Below are positions 5,368 to 6,465 of a stretch of DNA of 6,465 bases, piece after piece (positions within the stretch are counted from its first letter, which is position 1; every line of letters starts with the position of its first letter). This stretch comes from Firmicutes bacterium AM55-24TS (GTDB taxonomy: Bacteria > Bacillota > Clostridia > UBA1381), in assembly GCA_003460745.1 (NCBI GenBank), contig QTVU01000084.1, positions 1-6,465 of the forward strand, written 5' to 3'. The notes under the pieces are model-generated. The model had not been told where the DNA came from, did not search any database, and saw only the letters and a program-made list of their open reading frames with translations. A program made the position numbers and the translations under genes.

Positions 5368-6349
5368 GAAGATTCTTGCGAAGTTCTTCTCCGCTTAGCT
5401 TGCTAAGGTAAGCCGGTGCAACGTCAAATACAGTCTTACAACCGCTTTGTCCCTCTTTGCTCATACGATATGCGGCTCTTGCATATGCAATAAGCACTGA
5501 TGAAGTAAATTCAGGGTTTGAATCAAGCTTTAGGCTGTATTCAATAATGTGACTATTTTCACCGTTCCAACCTGTCTTACCACATCTGATAACAAATCCA
5601 CCGTGAGGAATACCGCTGTGGTTAGCCTTTAATTCTTCTTCTGAAATGAAGTTTACAGTTGTATCATAATCTGAGAAATAGTTAGGCATTGTCTTGATTT
5701 CATTTTCTATACGAGCCTTATCTGCGCCTTCTTCCGCTACAACATAACATTCACGAGTATGCTTTTGACGAGTTGTAAGCTCAGGGTTTTCACCGTTTCT
5801 TACTGCCTCAAGTGCAGAGTCAACAGGAACTGTATATTGCTTTGCATCCTTAACTCCGTCAATTCTTCTGATAGCGTCTGAGTGACCTTGGCTCACGCCT
5901 TTGCCCCAGAAAGTATAGTCCTTACCGTCTGAAAGTATAGCATTTGCATAAAGACGGTTAAGTGAGAACATACCCGGGTCCCAACCTACTGAAATTATAC
6001 CAACGTTGCCGTTAGCCTTTGCAGCTGCGTCAACTGCCGCAAAATGTTCAGGAATTTTTGCGTGTGTATCAAAACTGTCTATAACATTGAAATACTTAAC
6101 ATATTCCGGTGTTTGTTTCGGAAGGTCTGTCGCACTTCCGCCGCAAAGAATCATAACGTCGATTTCGTCCTTCATCTTAGGAGCGTCATCAACTGAATAA
6201 ACCTTAACGCCCTCTGTCATAATCTTAACAGTTGACGGATCACGTCTTGTGAATACACCAGCAAGCTCAACATCATCGTTTTGCTTGATTGCACATTCAA
6301 TACCGCGGCCAAGATTGCCGTATCCCAATATACCTATTTTAATTGCCAT
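5363..6349 (-). CDS. ddh: meso-Diaminopimelate D-dehydrogenase
   Basis: This 328-residue cytoplasmic enzyme catalyses the NADPH-dependent reductive amination of L-2-amino-6-oxopimelate (open form of tetrahydrodipicolinate) to meso-diaminopimelate, a one-step branch of lysine and peptidoglycan precursor synthesis. It aligns throughout with the Corynebacterium glutamicum enzyme (320 residues). The N-terminal Rossmann motif is GYGNLGRGIE (9-18), followed by FTRRDP (33-38), where the arginines favour NADPH, and CGGSATDLP (69-77). Substrate-site blocks are DSFDTH (91-96), GWDPGMFS (122-129), FWGKGVSQGHSDA (147-159) and HSGIPHGG (244-251). The ATG at 6349 is chosen over the in-frame GTG at 6358 because GGAG (6358-6361) sits 8 nt before the ATG and overlaps the GTG, and because the family begins a few residues before the Rossmann motif. 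It has its own promoter and a short leader with no room for a lysine riboswitch. A terminator separates it from the topoisomerase gene. Confidence 0.97.
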   Translation of the reverse strand: MAIKIGILGYGNLGRGIECAIKQNDDVELAGVFTRRDPSTVKIMTEGVKVYSVDDAPKMKDEIDVMILCGGSATDLPKQTPEYVKYFNVIDSFDTHAKIPEHFAAVDAAAKANGNVGIISVGWDPGMFSLNRLYANAILSDGKDYTFWGKGVSQGHSDAIRRIDGVKDAKQYTVPVDSALEAVRNGENPELTTRQKHTRECYVVAEEGADKARIENEIKTMPNYFSDYDTTVNFISEEELKANHSGIPHGGFVIRCGKTGWNGENSHIIEYSLKLDSNPEFTSSVLIAYARAAYRMSKEGQSGCKTVFDVAPAYLSKLSGEELRKNLL

Positions 6350-6356
6350 TTGTATC

Positions 6357-6361
6357 ACTCC
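6357..6361 (-). promoter_or_regulatory. Ribosome binding site fixing the ddh start
   Basis: Read leftward, GGAGT at 6361-6357 precedes the ATG at 6349 by 7-8 nt, an ideal distance. The upstream GTG (6358-6356) lies inside this element and cannot use it, which settles the start on the ATG. Confidence 0.8.
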
Positions 6362-6389
6362 ATTGTTTTAAAAATTAACTCTGCCTTAC

Positions 6390-6420
6390 ATTTTATCAGA
6401 TTTTTATTTCAAAAAAACAA
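6390..6420 (-). promoter_or_regulatory. Probable ddh promoter, extended -10 type
   Basis: Read leftward, TGATAAAAT (6398-6390) is an extended -10: TG, one base, then TAAAAT with one mismatch to TATAAT. The -35 is poor: TTGTTT (6420-6415) lies at a long 19-bp spacing, within T-rich DNA. Transcription would start near 6383, giving a leader of about 33 nt. The A/T runs upstream (6412-6448) could act as an UP element, which is inference. Confidence 0.55.
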
Positions 6421-6428
6421 TATTTTTT

Positions 6429-6448
6429 ATAATTTTTTTTAAAATTAT
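6429..6448. repeat. A/T-only inverted repeat upstream of ddh
   Basis: ATAATTTT (6429-6436) and AAAATTAT (6441-6448) pair perfectly around TTTT. With no G-C pair it would be a weak hairpin. It may be an UP-element-like tract, or the tail of a terminator for a gene beyond the window. The rest of 6399-6465 is A/T-rich and holds no gene. Confidence 0.25.
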
Positions 6449-6465
6449 TAACATCTTATTCTGAC

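Noticed and set aside
6356..6358. GTG as start of ddh
   Set aside because: It overlaps the GGAG element that properly serves the ATG at 6349.
6350..6389. Lysine riboswitch upstream of ddh
   Set aside because: The predicted leader is only about 33 nt and A/T-rich, far too short for a lysine riboswitch of well over 150 nt.

Overview
The window reads as a chromosomal segment from a low-GC, Gram-positive bacterium, most likely a gut-type member of class Clostridia. This is inferred from the AT-rich intergenic DNA, strong AGGAGG-like ribosome binding sites, a TTG start, all five genes ending in TAA, short hairpin-plus-U-tract terminators, and the protein families present. No mobile-element gene, tRNA, rRNA or CRISPR array is visible, and no gene-free stretch exceeds about 200 bases.

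Left part (1-2240, + strand). A two-gene operon encodes a LacI/GalR-family repressor and an aldo/keto reductase of the YghZ/Gpr (L-glyceraldehyde 3-phosphate reductase) type. It starts from a near-consensus promoter at 79-107. Two almost identical LacI-type operators are centred 55 bp apart: one sits on the predicted transcription start, the other runs into the ribosome binding site of the repressor. The natural reading is that the repressor controls its own operon in response to a sugar-like ligand. A strong terminator at 2207-2240 closes the unit.

Middle (2256-2824). A separately promoted gene for a 155-residue membrane-anchored protein of unknown function ends at a bidirectional terminator. 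The right arm of that terminator is also the last codons of the convergent topoisomerase gene.

Right part (2804-6465, - strand). Two genes read leftward: ddh, meso-diaminopimelate dehydrogenase (one-step meso-DAP synthesis for lysine and peptidoglycan), then a type IA topoisomerase of the E. coli TopB kind. The topoisomerase carries two C-terminal zinc-ribbon/Toprim_Crpt modules. A terminator lies in the 54 bp between the two genes, very close to the topoisomerase start, so topB expression must involve read-through or a promoter upstream of that hairpin. The topoisomerase departs from the usual TopB signature at four motif positions while keeping its catalytic residues.

I do not see an obviously new multi-gene system. 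The most worthwhile leads are the layered control region in front of the lacI-type gene, the variant topoisomerase with its terminator-fronted start, and the unassigned small membrane protein.
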